Source: a methane-oxidizing endosymbiont of Gigantopelta aegis (GTDB taxonomy: Bacteria; Pseudomonadota; Gammaproteobacteria; Methylococcales; Methylomonadaceae). From it: a DNA stretch of 64,000 bases. Position 1 is the first letter of the stretch; each line of letters starts with the position of its first letter. A program made the translations under genes and the position numbers. A model generated the notes under the pieces. That model worked only from the letters and a program-made list of their open reading frames with translations. It made no database searches and was not told the DNA's origin. Below are positions 1 through 10,700 of the stretch, piece after piece. The stretch lies in contig NZ_JAEHGD010000001.1 of assembly GCF_016097405.1 (NCBI RefSeq), forward strand, positions 580,345 to 644,344, written 5' to 3'.

Positions 1-763
1 TCTGAAAAAAACGTTGTGGATTGCCGATTCCCGCGACCGCATGGCAAGATTGTGCTTTAAAATCACTCAAAGGCTTCACCATCGCCGTTTTCAGATTAAC
101 TGCCGTACTCCCGACAAATTGCATGGCATATTCAAAATCTTCTTGTTTCTGACCGTTTACGATGGCCAAGTCAACCTCGCGTAAACGTTCCACAGGCTCC
201 CGCAATGGGCCAGCCGGTAAGCAATAGCCATTACCAAACCGACGCTCACCATCAATGACGGCAATTTCCAAATCCCGCTGCAAGGCATAATGTTGCAAAC
301 CATCATCAGAAATTAAAATATCGCAGTTTTCCTGGTCGATAAGAAACTGCCCTGCATCTGCCCGTTTTGCACAAACAGCAACCGGAACCTGTGTTTTCTC
401 ACGAATCAAAACAGGTTCATCCCCCACTTCAGAAGCCGAGGTTTGATCTGTAACCAAACGCGGCTCTTCTCTGTTTTGACCGCCATAGCCACGACTGATA
501 ACCCCGGGCTTAAATCCCCGCTGCTGCAAAAAATTTGCCAGCCAGATCACCAAAGGTGTTTTACCGGTTCCTCCTACGGTAATATTACCGACGACGATAA
601 CCGGGACGGATAAACGAGAACTTTTTAACAGCCCTTTGCGGTATAAAAAACGCCGTAACCGAATGATATCGACATAAATTAAGGAAAGTGGTGCCAGCAA
701 CACCGACAAGTACATGTCTTTATACCAAGCATCCTGTAACCATCTTGTCAATGTTGTCTTCAT
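1..763 (-). CDS. lpxK: LpxK, tetraacyldisaccharide 4'-kinase (3' end outside window)
   Basis: Inner-membrane kinase that phosphorylates the 4' position of the lipid A disaccharide in the Raetz pathway. Translating the minus strand from the ATG at 763 gives an N-terminus starting [18 protein letters not shown], a hydrophobic anchor, then [16 protein letters not shown], the characteristic LpxK P-loop, followed by the VISRGYGG and [11 protein letters not shown] motifs of the family. About 254 residues are visible; the C-terminus lies beyond base 1. The start overlaps the exbD stop by ATGA, so the genes are probably co-translated in an exbB-exbD-lpxK operon, an arrangement common in proteobacteria. 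Confidence 0.95.
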   Translation of the reverse strand, partial: MKTTLTRWLQDAWYKDMYLSVLLAPLSLIYVDIIRLRRFLYRKGLLKSSRLSVPVIVVGNITVGGTGKTPLVIWLANFLQQRGFKPGVISRGYGGQNREEPRLVTDQTSASEVGDEPVLIREKTQVPVAVCAKRADAGQFLIDQENCDILISDDGLQHYALQRDLEIAVIDGERRFGNGYCLPAGPLREPVERLREVDLAIVNGQKQEDFEYAMQFVGSTAVNLKTAMVKPLSDFKAQSCHAVAGIGNPQRFFQ

Positions 764-1200
764 TGTTTCGGTACCGCATTCCGGGTTGCAAAAACTACTT
801 TTTTAAATCCCAATCGACCGGCAACATCTAATGCGCTAATAACGGCCTGATGCGGTGTTTTACCATCGGCGTTAATAATCACCGGAATTTTTCGATTACT
901 GCCCGCCATTTGAACCAATGCACGCTTTAATGTCGATATCTTTCGATTAATCAATTGATGAAACTTACCTTCGGCATCAGAAATAAAATAATCGCCATCG
1001 GCATTAATCATCAGGGTAATAGTTTTTTGCTTTTCTTTTGCCTCTTGCCCTTGCGCTTCGGGTAAATTGACTGTCAGCTCGGTTTGCCGGTTAAATGTGG
1101 TCGTGACCATAAAAAAAATCAGCAACAAAAAAACCACATCGATCATTGGCGTCATCGAAATTTCTAAGGGAGGTTTAGATCGGCGACGAAAATCCATCAA
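760..1200 (-). CDS. exbD: ExbD/TolR-family biopolymer transport protein
   Basis: Single-pass inner-membrane protein that works with ExbB as a proton-driven stator energising TonB-type or related envelope machines. The 146-residue protein has the short cytoplasmic N-terminus, then one membrane helix (about residues 16-36) carrying the conserved proton-carrying aspartate in SMTPMIDVVFLLLIFFMV, followed by a periplasmic domain ending in the IINADGKTPHQAVISALDVAGRLG region typical of ExbD. It overlaps exbB by 4 bp and lpxK by 3-4 bp. Linkage to lpxK suggests a role in envelope biogenesis, though the TonB-dependent partner is not in the window. Confidence 0.93.
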   Translation of the reverse strand: MMDFRRRSKPPLEISMTPMIDVVFLLLIFFMVTTTFNRQTELTVNLPEAQGQEAKEKQKTITLMINADGDYFISDAEGKFHQLINRKISTLKRALVQMAGSNRKIPVIINADGKTPHQAVISALDVAGRLGFKKVVFATRNAVPKQ

Positions 1201-1811
1201 ACCTCCTCTCTGTCACCGTGCATGATATCAATCAAGCGCAATGATTCTTCTTCCATTCTGACCACATATTCATCGACCAAGCGTTCAAAATAGCGATAAA
1301 AAACCAGACTAGGGATAGCAACAGTCAACCCGGCAGCCGTTGTAATCAAGGCTTCAGAAATACCCCCAGCCAAAATACCCGGATCACCCACACCATGGAG
1401 CATAATAGCCGAAAACACCTTGATCATGCCGATTACGGTACCTAACAAACCTAAAAGTGGAGATATAGAGGCGATTGTGCCTAATGCATTAAGATAGGTT
1501 TCCAATTCATGCACCACTTGGTGCCCTGCTTCTTCGATACTGGATTTCATGACATCCCGGCCATGTTGACTATTGGCCAGTCCCGCCGCCAAAATCGCGC
1601 CTAAAGGCGAGCTGAGCTTAATTCGGCGAATGGCCGCTTCATCCAGTTTTTGGGCCCGATACAATTTCCAGATATGTGGCACCAACTCGGGCGGCAAGAT
1701 TTTTTTTCGCTGTAAAGACCAAAACCTTTCGGCGATGATGCCCATCGCGCCAATTGAACACAGGATGATTGGAATCATCATCCAGCCACCATTCTTGATC
1801 AGTTCAAACAC
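1197..1811 (-). CDS. exbB: ExbB/TolQ/MotA-family proton channel protein
   Basis: Partner of ExbD. The 204-residue protein has an N-terminal membrane helix (GGWMMIPIILCSIGAMGIIAERFW), a cytoplasmic helical region, and two C-terminal membrane helices containing LGTIASISPLLGLLGTVIGMI and ALITTAAGLTVAIPSL, the hallmark MotA/TolQ/ExbB channel segments. It is the first gene of the exbB-exbD-lpxK unit. Gene symbol is by family and context; the short length favours ExbB over TolQ. Confidence 0.92.
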   Translation of the reverse strand: MFELIKNGGWMMIPIILCSIGAMGIIAERFWSLQRKKILPPELVPHIWKLYRAQKLDEAAIRRIKLSSPLGAILAAGLANSQHGRDVMKSSIEEAGHQVVHELETYLNALGTIASISPLLGLLGTVIGMIKVFSAIMLHGVGDPGILAGGISEALITTAAGLTVAIPSLVFYRYFERLVDEYVVRMEEESLRLIDIMHGDREEV

Positions 1812-2012
1812 GTATCGTTTCCCTTCACTAAAAGTAAAACGTTCATTTTAGCCGATTGAGGTAAAATGCACATCCTATACTTCACAGGATACCTTATCCG
1901 TTTTACCAATCCAGATGAAAGCGATTAAAAAAGCCACACAACAAACGCCCGCCGCCATGGAATAAACAAAAGTAGCACCCATTTCATCCCAAAAATAACC
2001 ACTGAACAGACT

Positions 2013-2039
2013 ACCTAACATGCAGGGCAATCGGGTTTA
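2013..2039. repeat. Left target duplication and terminal inverted repeat of the ISAs1 element
   Basis: ACCTAACATG (2013-2022) is the target duplication and CAGGGCAATCGGGTTTA (2023-2039) the 17-bp terminal repeat. Both have exact partners at the other end. Confidence 0.95.
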
Positions 2040-3225
2040 AAAAAGGGTTGAAATTATAATTTAGATAAGGTATTGGTTTTATCATTTTGATTATAAATGA
2101 CAGTTACCCCAACGGCCTCAATTATCCACCATTTTTCAACGATTGCTGATCCAAGAGTAGATCGGCGAAAGAAGCATCAACTCACTGATATATTTTTCAT
2201 CACCTTGTGTGCGACTATTTGTGGAGCCGATAACTGGGTGGCCATTGAAAAATTTGGAAAGGCTAAAGAAAGCTGGTTCACTGAACAGCTTGGTTTAGAA
2301 AATGGAATCCCTTCACATGATACGTTGGGTGCTGTTTTTGCCGCCATAGATACGGAACAATTTAGTCAATGCTTCTCAAACTGGGTGGCCGATCTAGCGG
2401 ACTTGGTTGAAGAAGATATTATTGCAATGGATGGCAAATGCTTAAGGCGCAGTATTGATAAAGCCTCAAATAAGTCAGCCATCTATATGGTGAGCGCCTG
2501 GTCGCGGAAAAACAGTTTGGTTTTAGGTCAGGCGAAAGTGGATGATAAATCCAATGAAATTACGGCCATACCCAAACTTCTGTCGCGTTTGGATATTGCA
2601 GGCGCTTTGATTACAATTGATGCAATGGGGTGCCAAAAGAAAATAGCCAAACAGATTATCGACCAAGGCGGTGACTATGTTTTGAGTTTAAAAGGAAATC
2701 ATGGCACCTTACATGAGGATGTAAAGGCCTATTTTACATCCGCTTTATCGCCAGAAATTGCCACAAAAACCGTCAATGGTGAGCATGGGCGAATTGAAAC
2801 GCGTTCTGTTCGTGTCACGGATGAGATTGAATGGTTAAAAAGGAGCATTCCTGGTCAGGATTAAAAAGTATTATTGCCGTCACAGCCACAAGAGAAGTGG
2901 ATGAAAAAATAACCGAGGAAACACGCTATTTTATAAGCAGTTTAAGCGCAAACGATCCAAACAAGTTAGAGCATGCTGTTCGCGCTCATTGGGCGATTGA
3001 AAATAACTTGCATTGGGTTCTTGATCTTGCTTTTGATGAGGATAGCAACCGAACCCGCAAAGGATATAGTGCTTCAAACTTAGCTGTCATTCGACACATG
3101 GCCTTAAATTTAATAAAAGCCGAGGAAACGGCCAAAGTCGGTGTAAAAACCAAGCGAATGATGGCAGGGTGGGATAATGATTATTTACTCAAGATTCTTG
3201 GTGTAATTTAAACCCGATTGCCCTG
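2023..3225 (+). mobile_element. ISAs1-family insertion sequence, 1203 bp
   Basis: Bounded by perfect 17-bp terminal inverted repeats: CAGGGCAATCGGGTTTA at 2023-2039 and its complement at 3209-3225. Flanked by a perfect 10-bp direct repeat ACCTAACATG at 2013-2022 and 3226-3235, the target-site duplication. Both the size and the 10-bp duplication fit the ISAs1 family (usual range 8-10 bp). The perfect repeats and the recoverable host reading frame indicate recent insertion. The transposase reading frame is broken once. Confidence 0.95.
2097..3211 (+). pseudogene. ISAs1-family transposase, frameshifted
   Basis: DDE transposase normally made as one chain of about 370-380 residues. Residues 1-245 read from 2097 (MTVTPTASIIHHFSTIADPR) through TIDAMGCQKKIAKQII and end early after EIEWLK. 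The remainder reads from the -1 frame starting near 2837 (KKEHSWSGLKSIIAVT, then HWAIENNLHWVLDLAFDED) to the stop at 3209-3211, inside the right inverted repeat. The break coincides with a run of five A at 2837-2841; adding one A rejoins the two halves in the expected WLKKEHSW order. The site does not match a canonical X XXY YYZ slippery heptamer in the zero frame, so a deletion (or base-call error) is favoured over programmed frameshifting. Confidence 0.88.
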
Positions 3226-3235
3226 ACCTAACATG
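3209..3235. repeat. Right terminal inverted repeat and target duplication of the ISAs1 element
   Basis: Exact inverted copy of the 17-bp terminal repeat at 3209-3225 followed by the second ACCTAACATG at 3226-3235. The transposase stop codon lies within this repeat, as is common in compact IS elements. Confidence 0.95.
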
Positions 3236-4373
3236 CCGCCAAGCCCGAAGCTCATACTGCTATATAACGCTTGCCCTTTACCTTGGTGCTGATCGCCAAA
3301 ATACTGATGCACCAAGTGAATGGCCGCGACATGTGAAGAACCGAAAGTCGCCGCATGCAAACACTGGGCAATTGCTAAAATAACAATTTGATCGGCATAA
3401 TGCGCAATCAAGAGCCAGCGCACGATACTTAAAAAAATACTGATTAATAATAATGTGCGCAGAGAAATCCACCTTAAAATGGGCTTGATCACTAAAAATA
3501 AAACAATCTCAGCACAAACACCTAATGCCCATAACAACCCGATGACAGTCCCGGAATAGCCCAGTTTAGCCAGAAAAATGGAAAAAAAGACGTAATAAGG
3601 CCCATGCGCCAATTGCAGGATCATATACACCAGAATAAAAGCGATGATTTCAGGCCGCAGCAAGATACCCCAAATACCGATATTATCGTGTGAGCTTGTC
3701 GCTATCTTCGCCTCAGGCGTTATCAATGCACTCAGCCAGATAAACCCCAATAACAAAATGATAATCTGTGGTAATAATGCAATGGGATAATACTCGACAA
3801 AGCCGCCAATGCCCAAAACAGTCAAAATAAACCCCACCGAACCCCACAGTCGAATCTGGCTGTATCGATGTGGGTCCTGCCGCAGATGAAACAAGGTGAC
3901 CGCCTCAAACTGGGGCAAGGCAGCATTCCAAAAAAAACTGAAAATGACCGTGAGCACGGCAAACCACAAATAGCCGGAGAAATATAGAAAGCCTGCGAAA
4001 AACAGCGTTGCAAAAAAAGAAGCCAGCCGGATAATGCGCAGACTTTTGCCCGTGTAATCGGCGATAATCCCCCATAAATTAGGGGCAATAATCTTGGTTG
4101 CTACCATCAACGCCGATAATTCGCCAATTTGCAGAGCGGAAAAACCCTGATTTTCCAGATACAGACTCCAATAGGGTAAAAAAGCACCGAGCGTTGCAAA
4201 ATAGAAAAAGTAAAAACCCGACAAGCGCCAATATGGCACCTGGTTAGCAGCACTTTTATCTTGCATCATTTAGGCGCCACCCCAAGCTATCTTGTCGCTT
4301 TACACAACTTTCAGGCATGGTTATCCCTCAAACCAAAATGCCCATTGTACTTTATCCTATTGGGTATATTTGT

Positions 4374-4901
4374 TCAGGCGGGTGATTTTTTATGTCTGAG
4401 ATGGTGTAACTTATCACCAAGCTGTTGTAATTGCGACGCTGTCAGCAGCGCTTTAACCCTGGGCGCAAAATCTTCATCTTCACGATTGATATGCGCTCTT
4501 TGCAAGCGTTCAAATTCTTCGGCTAAATGTCTTAAATAATCCGTATTGTTAATTTTATCAGGTTGCGATAAATATTCGGCAAGATTGGCCCAAGATTTCT
4601 CGATTTCCGCATGATCCAGAAGCAATCGCTCGATCATGCCATCGGTCAATGCCGATTGTCCGAGCATCATGGGAAACACGCCCTCTTCTTCATCCCGGTG
4701 GTGCAGATGATTGGCAATATTGTAATGCCAATATGCCGACATACATTGATAAGCCAGGTCTTCATCAACACCTTGCGTACTAATTTTATCCACCAGTCGC
4801 AACAAGGCCTCGCCCCGTTTTAGAAAGTCTTCATGATAGGCTTTGATGACAAACAGAGCATTGGAAAAATCCGTTGCCGGATCATTGAATTGAATTTTCA
4901 T
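4374..4901 (-). CDS. Hemerythrin HHE-domain protein
   Basis: Cytoplasmic four-helix di-iron protein of 175 residues. Candidate metal ligands appear in the expected order and spacing: H23 in AYHEDF, the HYNIANHLHHRDEEEG stretch (H59, H65, H67/H68, E72/E73), H97 in LLLDHAEIEKSW and H137/E141 in AHINREDEDF. Such proteins bind O2 or react with NO. The gene starts 51 bp after narI in the same direction, so it may be the last gene of the nar operon; a role in handling NO or oxygen during nitrate respiration is inference. It lacks the N-terminal ScdA domain of YtfE/RIC proteins. Confidence 0.85.
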   Translation of the reverse strand: MKIQFNDPATDFSNALFVIKAYHEDFLKRGEALLRLVDKISTQGVDEDLAYQCMSAYWHYNIANHLHHRDEEEGVFPMMLGQSALTDGMIERLLLDHAEIEKSWANLAEYLSQPDKINNTDYLRHLAEEFERLQRAHINREDEDFAPRVKALLTASQLQQLGDKLHHLRHKKSPA

Positions 4902-4952
4902 AGTGTGTAAGGTTGGCGGGAATGCGCAAAGTCACTCGCATTCCCGAATAGA

Positions 4953-5648
4953 TTAACGGGATTTTACAAATTTTGTTCTGACCAGTTGATAAGGCCTGAA
5001 CATGTATCCCAACGGTGCGCTCCAGACATGCACCAGACGACTGAACGGAAACAGAAAAAACACGCTCATGCCTAAAAATAAGTGCAACTTATAAATAAAA
5101 CCGACATTATCCAATAAATGATAGTCTGGATTTAAAGTCAATATGCTTTGTACCCAATCAGCTAATGCCACCATAGTCGATGCATCACCATCAATAACAT
5201 GCATGATGGAAAAAACAATCGTTATCAAACCCACAGCTAGGGTAACTAATATCCAGTCCAGAATAAAAATATCCATAAAACGGCTGTTAGCCCGGACTCG
5301 AGGATTAAACATGCGCCTACGCCACAGAATGACACCTCCCATCATACATAACAAACCAAAAACCGCGCCTAATGAGATGGCAATGATCTGATGCGCCATA
5401 TCGGAAATGCCCAATCCTAAAAAGACAGTATGCGGCGTCACAAGCCCTGCAAAATGACCAAAAAACAAGGCCAGAATGCCGATATGAAACAGAATGCTGC
5501 CTTTTCTGAGTTGTTCTTTTTCAAACAGTTGACTGGAATCGGCTTTCCAGGTGTATTGTTCCCGGTCAAAGCGAATCAGGCTGCCAAGCAAAAAGGTCGT
5601 GAGTGCAACGTAAGGATATACGCCAAAAAGGGTATTTTCTATATTCAT
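4953..5648 (-). CDS. narI: Respiratory nitrate reductase gamma subunit NarI
   Basis: Membrane cytochrome b subunit that takes electrons from quinol and passes them to NarH. The 231 residues contain five hydrophobic helices, a start of MNIENTLFGVYPYVALTTFLLGSLIRFDR, histidines in ILFHIGILALFFGHFAGL and in KLHLFLGMSVFFLFPFSRLVHVWSAP that match the two b-heme ligating helix pairs of NarI. Length is normal for the family. It follows narJ by 8 bp in narGHJI order. Confidence 0.96.
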   Translation of the reverse strand: MNIENTLFGVYPYVALTTFLLGSLIRFDREQYTWKADSSQLFEKEQLRKGSILFHIGILALFFGHFAGLVTPHTVFLGLGISDMAHQIIAISLGAVFGLLCMMGGVILWRRRMFNPRVRANSRFMDIFILDWILVTLAVGLITIVFSIMHVIDGDASTMVALADWVQSILTLNPDYHLLDNVGFIYKLHLFLGMSVFFLFPFSRLVHVWSAPLGYMFRPYQLVRTKFVKSR

Positions 5649-5656
5649 AATGATAC

Positions 5657-6184
5657 CTATGCCGCAATAGTGGCCAAATGGCCATGTCGTTCAATCAAAC
5701 GAAGCAAAGGCGCATACGGACTCTTCGCTTCTTCCAGGTTGGTGGCGATAATGTCGATCGCCTGCGTGGTTTGTTGCAGAAATTGCCGCGCGCTCTGTTC
5801 ATCGTCCATGGTGGCAACATATTCCAGAATCAATGGCAGATAATCCGGTAATTCACCATCGGCAATTTCAAATCCGGTTTTTTTGTATAACTCAGACAAC
5901 TCAATCAACGCAGGCCCTCTGTCCCTGTCCTGTTCATCGAATAAATGAAAGGTTAGATACAGAGAATGCTTGCTGTTTAAATCAAAGGTATCGACATAGG
6001 CCGCCTGAAATTGAGTCAACGACAAACCGGAAGTCCAGTCAATAAACTCCGTCAAGACCTTTTTATCTTCCAATGTAATCATTTGAGGGTCTGCCAGCAA
6101 TTGTTTGACTTCATCCCAGTGATCGACCAATGATTTGTCCGGATACTCCAAGAGTACCGATAACAATTTGTAGACCGTAATCAT
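5657..6184 (-). CDS. narJ: Nitrate reductase molybdenum cofactor assembly chaperone NarJ
   Basis: TorD/DmsD-type all-helical chaperone required for cofactor insertion into NarG; not part of the final enzyme. The 175-residue protein begins MITVYKLLSVLLEYPD and has the family segment LYLTFHLFDEQDRDRGPALIELSELYKKTGFE followed by ELPDYLPLILEYVA. It overlaps narH by 4 bp. Slightly shorter than E. coli NarJ (about 236), as in several other proteobacteria. Confidence 0.95.
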   Translation of the reverse strand: MITVYKLLSVLLEYPDKSLVDHWDEVKQLLADPQMITLEDKKVLTEFIDWTSGLSLTQFQAAYVDTFDLNSKHSLYLTFHLFDEQDRDRGPALIELSELYKKTGFEIADGELPDYLPLILEYVATMDDEQSARQFLQQTTQAIDIIATNLEEAKSPYAPLLRLIERHGHLATIAA

Positions 6185-7752
6185 ACCTTTTCTCCGTCAG
6201 AACGTTTAGCTGCCGGATGATAGCGAACAAACTGCAAAATATCTTCAGTCTTCTTGCGCCGATCCGGGAACAGCGATGCCTCTGGGCTGATACTGCAACC
6301 ATCGTTACCAAAGGTAAAGCCATTTTGCCCCTGAAAGCTATGGAAGTCTTCCTGGCGCAGTTCTTCATGACTGGTGGGGATAACAAAACGGTCTTCATAA
6401 TTAGCGATCGCCATATAGCGATACATTTCCCGCACTTGCTGTTCACTCAAGCCCACTTCTTCCAACACAGCCAAGTCGGTTTTATTTTCGACATTCAAGG
6501 AACGATAGAAACTACGCATGGCAATCATCCGTTTCAATGCCAGCACCACCGGTTCTTCCTTACCAGCGGTAAACATATTGGCCAGGTATTTGATTGGCAT
6601 GCGTAAGTCTTCAACTTTCGGAATGGCGCCATCCGGTGAAGTTTCCAGGTTACCTTGATCGATTTGTGATTGTACTGGCGACAGTGGTGGCACATACCAG
6701 ACCATCGGTAAGGTGCGAAATTCAGGATGCAGTGGAAAGGCTACCTTCCAGTCTTTGATCAGCTTGTAAATCGGTGATCGTTGCGCCGCTTCCAGCCAGG
6801 AATCCGGGATACCATCCGCCTTGGCCTGGGCGATCACTTCCGGGTCATTTGGATCAAGGAACAGATCCAGTTGTGCTTGATACAAATCCTGCTCATTCTC
6901 AACCGAAGCCAGTTCAGAAATGCGGTCAGCATCATACAACATCACACCGTTATAGCGAATCCGGCCAACACAAGATTCCGAACAAACTGTTGGCAATCCT
7001 GATTCCACCCGTGGATAACAACCGGTACATTTTTCTGCCTTGCCCGATTCCCAGTTATAAAACATTTTTTTGTACGGACAGGCACTGATACACATCCGCC
7101 AACTGCGGCACTTGTCCTGATCGACCAATACAATGCCATCTTCTTCCCGTTTGTATAAGGAACCAGATGGACAAGCGGCCACACAGGAAGGGTTGGCGCA
7201 ATGGTTACACATGCGCGGCAAATACATCAAAAACGACTGTTCAAATTCAGCAAAGACTTGTTTTTCCATATTCCGGAAATTTTGGTCTTCGCCCCGGTGC
7301 TTGAATGGCCCACCCAGGTCATCTTCCCAGTTAGGTCCCCATTCGATTTTTTCCATACGTCGACCATCAATCAGCGACCGAGGTTGTGCGGTGGGCGTCG
7401 CTTCCGACAATGGTGCATTTTGCAAATGCGCATAATCGTAAGTGAATGGTTCATAATAATCATCAATAGTCGGCATATTGGGATTCTGAAAAATATTCTT
7501 CAGAATGGTACGACGATTGCCCGATTTTAACTGCAACTGACCATCAACCAATTCCCAGCCACCGTTCCACTGCTCCTGATCTTCCCAGTTTTTGGGATAA
7601 CCAATACCCGGTTTACTCTCAACATTATTAAACCAGGCATATTCGACGCCTTTACGATTGGTCCAGACATTCTTACAAGTGACTGAACAGGTGTGGCATC
7701 CAATACACTTGTCAAGATTGAAAACCAGCGAAAAATTAGCTCTTACTTTCAT
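6181..7752 (-). CDS. narH: Respiratory nitrate reductase beta subunit NarH
   Basis: Electron-transfer subunit carrying three [4Fe-4S] and one [3Fe-4S] cluster. In the 523-residue chain the cysteine groups are visible: CIGCHTCSVTCKNVW near residue 16, CNHCANPSCVAACP near 180, CRSWRMCISACPYK near 215 (tryptophan in place of a cysteine, diagnostic of the [3Fe-4S] site), and CTGC...CSESCVGR near 240-260. It begins with MKVRANFSLVFNLDKCIGC. It lies 11 bp downstream of narG and overlaps narJ. Confidence 0.97.
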   Translation of the reverse strand: MKVRANFSLVFNLDKCIGCHTCSVTCKNVWTNRKGVEYAWFNNVESKPGIGYPKNWEDQEQWNGGWELVDGQLQLKSGNRRTILKNIFQNPNMPTIDDYYEPFTYDYAHLQNAPLSEATPTAQPRSLIDGRRMEKIEWGPNWEDDLGGPFKHRGEDQNFRNMEKQVFAEFEQSFLMYLPRMCNHCANPSCVAACPSGSLYKREEDGIVLVDQDKCRSWRMCISACPYKKMFYNWESGKAEKCTGCYPRVESGLPTVCSESCVGRIRYNGVMLYDADRISELASVENEQDLYQAQLDLFLDPNDPEVIAQAKADGIPDSWLEAAQRSPIYKLIKDWKVAFPLHPEFRTLPMVWYVPPLSPVQSQIDQGNLETSPDGAIPKVEDLRMPIKYLANMFTAGKEEPVVLALKRMIAMRSFYRSLNVENKTDLAVLEEVGLSEQQVREMYRYMAIANYEDRFVIPTSHEELRQEDFHSFQGQNGFTFGNDGCSISPEASLFPDRRKKTEDILQFVRYHPAAKRSDGEKV

Positions 7753-7763
7753 GGTATTTTCCT

Positions 7764-10700
7764 TTAATCCTGTTCAATACTGTAAGCTGCCTGAGGAACG
7801 CCTTCAGGGTTTAATGCGTGTTCACGTTCAGCCGTCAACGGTTTCTCCAACCAGCCAGGATTGTCGATTTTATGCACCAACACATACTCATCCCGCTGCG
7901 AACCGACTGTTCCATAATAATTGAAGCCATAACTAAGCTGCGCATACCCGCCAATCATATGAGTCGGTTTCACCGTGACCCGGGTAACACTGTTATGAAT
8001 GCCTCCGCGTTTACCGGTCGTTTCTGAACCCGGTGCATTGACGTTTTTCTCCTGGGCGTGATACATCAAGGCCATGCCATCGGGCACCCGTTGACTGACG
8101 ATGACCCGTACCATAGCCGCGCCATTGATATTCAATACTTCCACCCAATCATTATCTTCCAGACCGATACTGTTCGCATCGTTTTCAGACACCCAGATAT
8201 GCGGGCCTCCACGCGACAAGGTTAGCATTCTAAGGTTATCGTGATAGGTACTGTGAATGCCCCATTTACCGTGCGGTGTAATCCAGTTCAGCCGCAAATG
8301 TGGTTTGCCATCCAGTTTCCGTTTCATCTCTTCGGTACTTTTCATATCGACTGCCGGACGATAAGTACAGAAACCTTCACCAAAATCACGCATCCATTGA
8401 TGATCCTGATAGAACTGCGCCCTGCCCGTCAAGGTACGGAACGGAATACGTTCGTGGATATTGGTATAGCCGGCATTGTAGCTGACTTTTTCCGATTCAA
8501 TACCACTCCAGGTCGGCGCGGTGATAATCTTGCGCGGTTGTGCCTTGATATCACGGAAGGTGATTTTGTCATCCTCGCGTGGCAAGGCCAAATGAGTGTG
8601 ATCAATGCCGGTTTTTTGGCTCAATGCCTTCCAGGATTTAACCGCGACCTCACCATTGGTTTCTGGCGCCAACGCTAAAATGGTTTCACAAACATTGATA
8701 TCATCTTCCAGGGATGGCATCCCTTGGCTGATACCCTCTTCCTGAATGGTGTAGCAAATCTCTTTTAAATGTTCGTATTCCTTTTCGGTATTCCAATCGA
8801 TGCCTTTAATGTTATTGCCCTGTTCTTTCAATAATGGCCCCAGTGCCGTAAATTTTTTGTAGGTATCGGCAAAATCACGCTTGACGACTTTAAGCACCGG
8901 CAAGGTTTTACCTGGAACCGGCTCACATTCACCTTTTTTCCAGTCCTGAACACCCAAAGGTTGCGCTAACTCGACTGGAGTATCATGCAAAATCGGCAAA
9001 GCCACCAAATCTTTCTGGCTGCCCAGATGTTTTTCCGCCAATTCGGAAAAACGTTTGGCAATGGTTTTAAAAATCTGCCAGTCAGATTTAGACTCCCAAC
9101 CCGGATCTACCGCCTGTGTCAATGGATGAATAAAAGGGTGCATATCAGTGGTATTGAGATCATTTTTCTCATACCAGGTCGCTGTCGGCAGCACAATATC
9201 GGAATAGGCGCCGGTAGAGTTCAACCGGAAGTTGATATCAACCAGTAAATCCAGCTTGGCGATGGGTGCCTCTTTATGCCATTTAATCTCTTTTCCTTGT
9301 GCATCCGGCAAGACATCTTGCATCACGCCGTTTTGCGCACCAAGCAAATGCTTGAGGAAATATTCATGACCTTTGGCACTGGCACCAATCAAATTAGCCC
9401 GCCAGACGAACAAATTACGCGGGTGATTTTCCGGCGCATCAATGTCTTCGGCTGCAAAAGCAATATCACCTGATTTCAGCTTGGCCACCAGATAATCGGC
9501 TACCCCTTTCTCATCGGTCGCACCGGCGGCTTCTGCCTCTTTGACAATTTCGATTGGATTTTTATTGAAATGCGGTGCGGAAGGCAGCCAGCCCAAACGC
9601 TGGGAAACCACATTGTAATCAGCCAGGTTATAACCTTTGTAAGTATCCGACGCAGAAGACGCCAATAATGCCTCGGCATCGACCGTTTCATACCGCCATT
9701 GGTCGGTATGAAAATAGAAAAACGAGGTGCCATTCATATGCCGCGGCGGTTTTTGCCAGTCCAGGGCAAAGGCGACCGGCGCCCAGCCGGCTTGCGGACG
9801 TAGTTTTTCCTGGCCGACATAATGTGACCAACCACCGCCACTTTGCCCGACACAACCACACATATGCAGCAAGTTCATAATGGCGCGGTAGTTCATATCG
9901 TTGTGATACCAGTGATTGATGCCTGCCCCCAGTATCACCATTGATTTACCCATGGTTTTCGAGGCATTATCGGCAAATTCCCGGCCGGTACGAATGATAT
10001 CGGCTTGTTTGACACCAGTAATTTTTTCCGCCCAGGCAGGTGTGTTGGGAATCGCAGCATCATCATAGCCTTTAGCGCACTCTCCTCCCAGGCCACGATC
10101 AATACCATATTGCGCCATTTGCAAATCAAACACCGTCGCCACTTGGACTTCCTTGCCATTCAATTGCAGTTTTTTCACAGGAACACGCCGTTTCATCGGC
10201 TGATCATGACCCGATTGAAAATCCGGAAAAATCACTTCGGCGACATCGTCCTTGTCAAAAATCAGACTCAATCGGGGTTTGGATTCCTGCCCCCCCAGTT
10301 TCTTGGGCTGTAAGTTCCAGTGCCCCTCTTCTCCCCAGCGAAAACCAATCGAGCCATTCGGGACGATGACTTCATTGCTGTTTTCATCAATCACCACGGT
10401 TTTCCACTCAGGGTTGTTGCTTTCATGCAATGATTGATCGAAATCAGAGGCTCTGACAAAGCGTCCGGGTACTGCACCGTCAGGACTCTCATCCAGCATG
10501 ACTAATAATGGCAAATCGGTATAAGCCCTGGCATATTCTTCAAAATAAGGATCTTGCTTTTCAATGTAGAATTCTTTCAGCGCCACATGCCCCATCGCCA
10601 AAAACAGCGCTGCATCGGTGCCTTGTTTAGCCGGCATCCATAAATCAGCAAATTTGACGTTTTCGGCATAATCCGGCGATACCACAACCACTTTAGCGCC

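Larger units (their letters stand above)
1875..4269 (-). pseudogene. MFS transporter gene disrupted by ISAs1-family insertion
   Basis: The 5' part (4269 down to about 3226) encodes 12-TM major facilitator sequence starting MMQDKSAANQVPYWRLSGFY, with GFSALQIGELSALMVATKI and repeated helices, of the MFS_1-like group that includes LacY/HcaT-type permeases. It runs to GGMLG and is then cut by the IS. On the far side of the IS the same frame resumes at about base 2012 with SLFSGYFWDEMGATFVYSM, a last membrane helix, and a TAG stop at 1875. Removing the IS plus one copy of the 10-bp duplication restores one continuous frame of roughly 395-400 codons. The inserted copy ends in an IS-derived GNRV tail. 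Substrate unknown. Confidence 0.9.

Noticed and set aside
2831-2864. Programmed -1 frameshift in the ISAs1 transposase
   Set aside because: ISAs1 transposases are normally one frame and the run of five A does not form a standard slippery heptamer in the reading frame, so a deletion is simpler.
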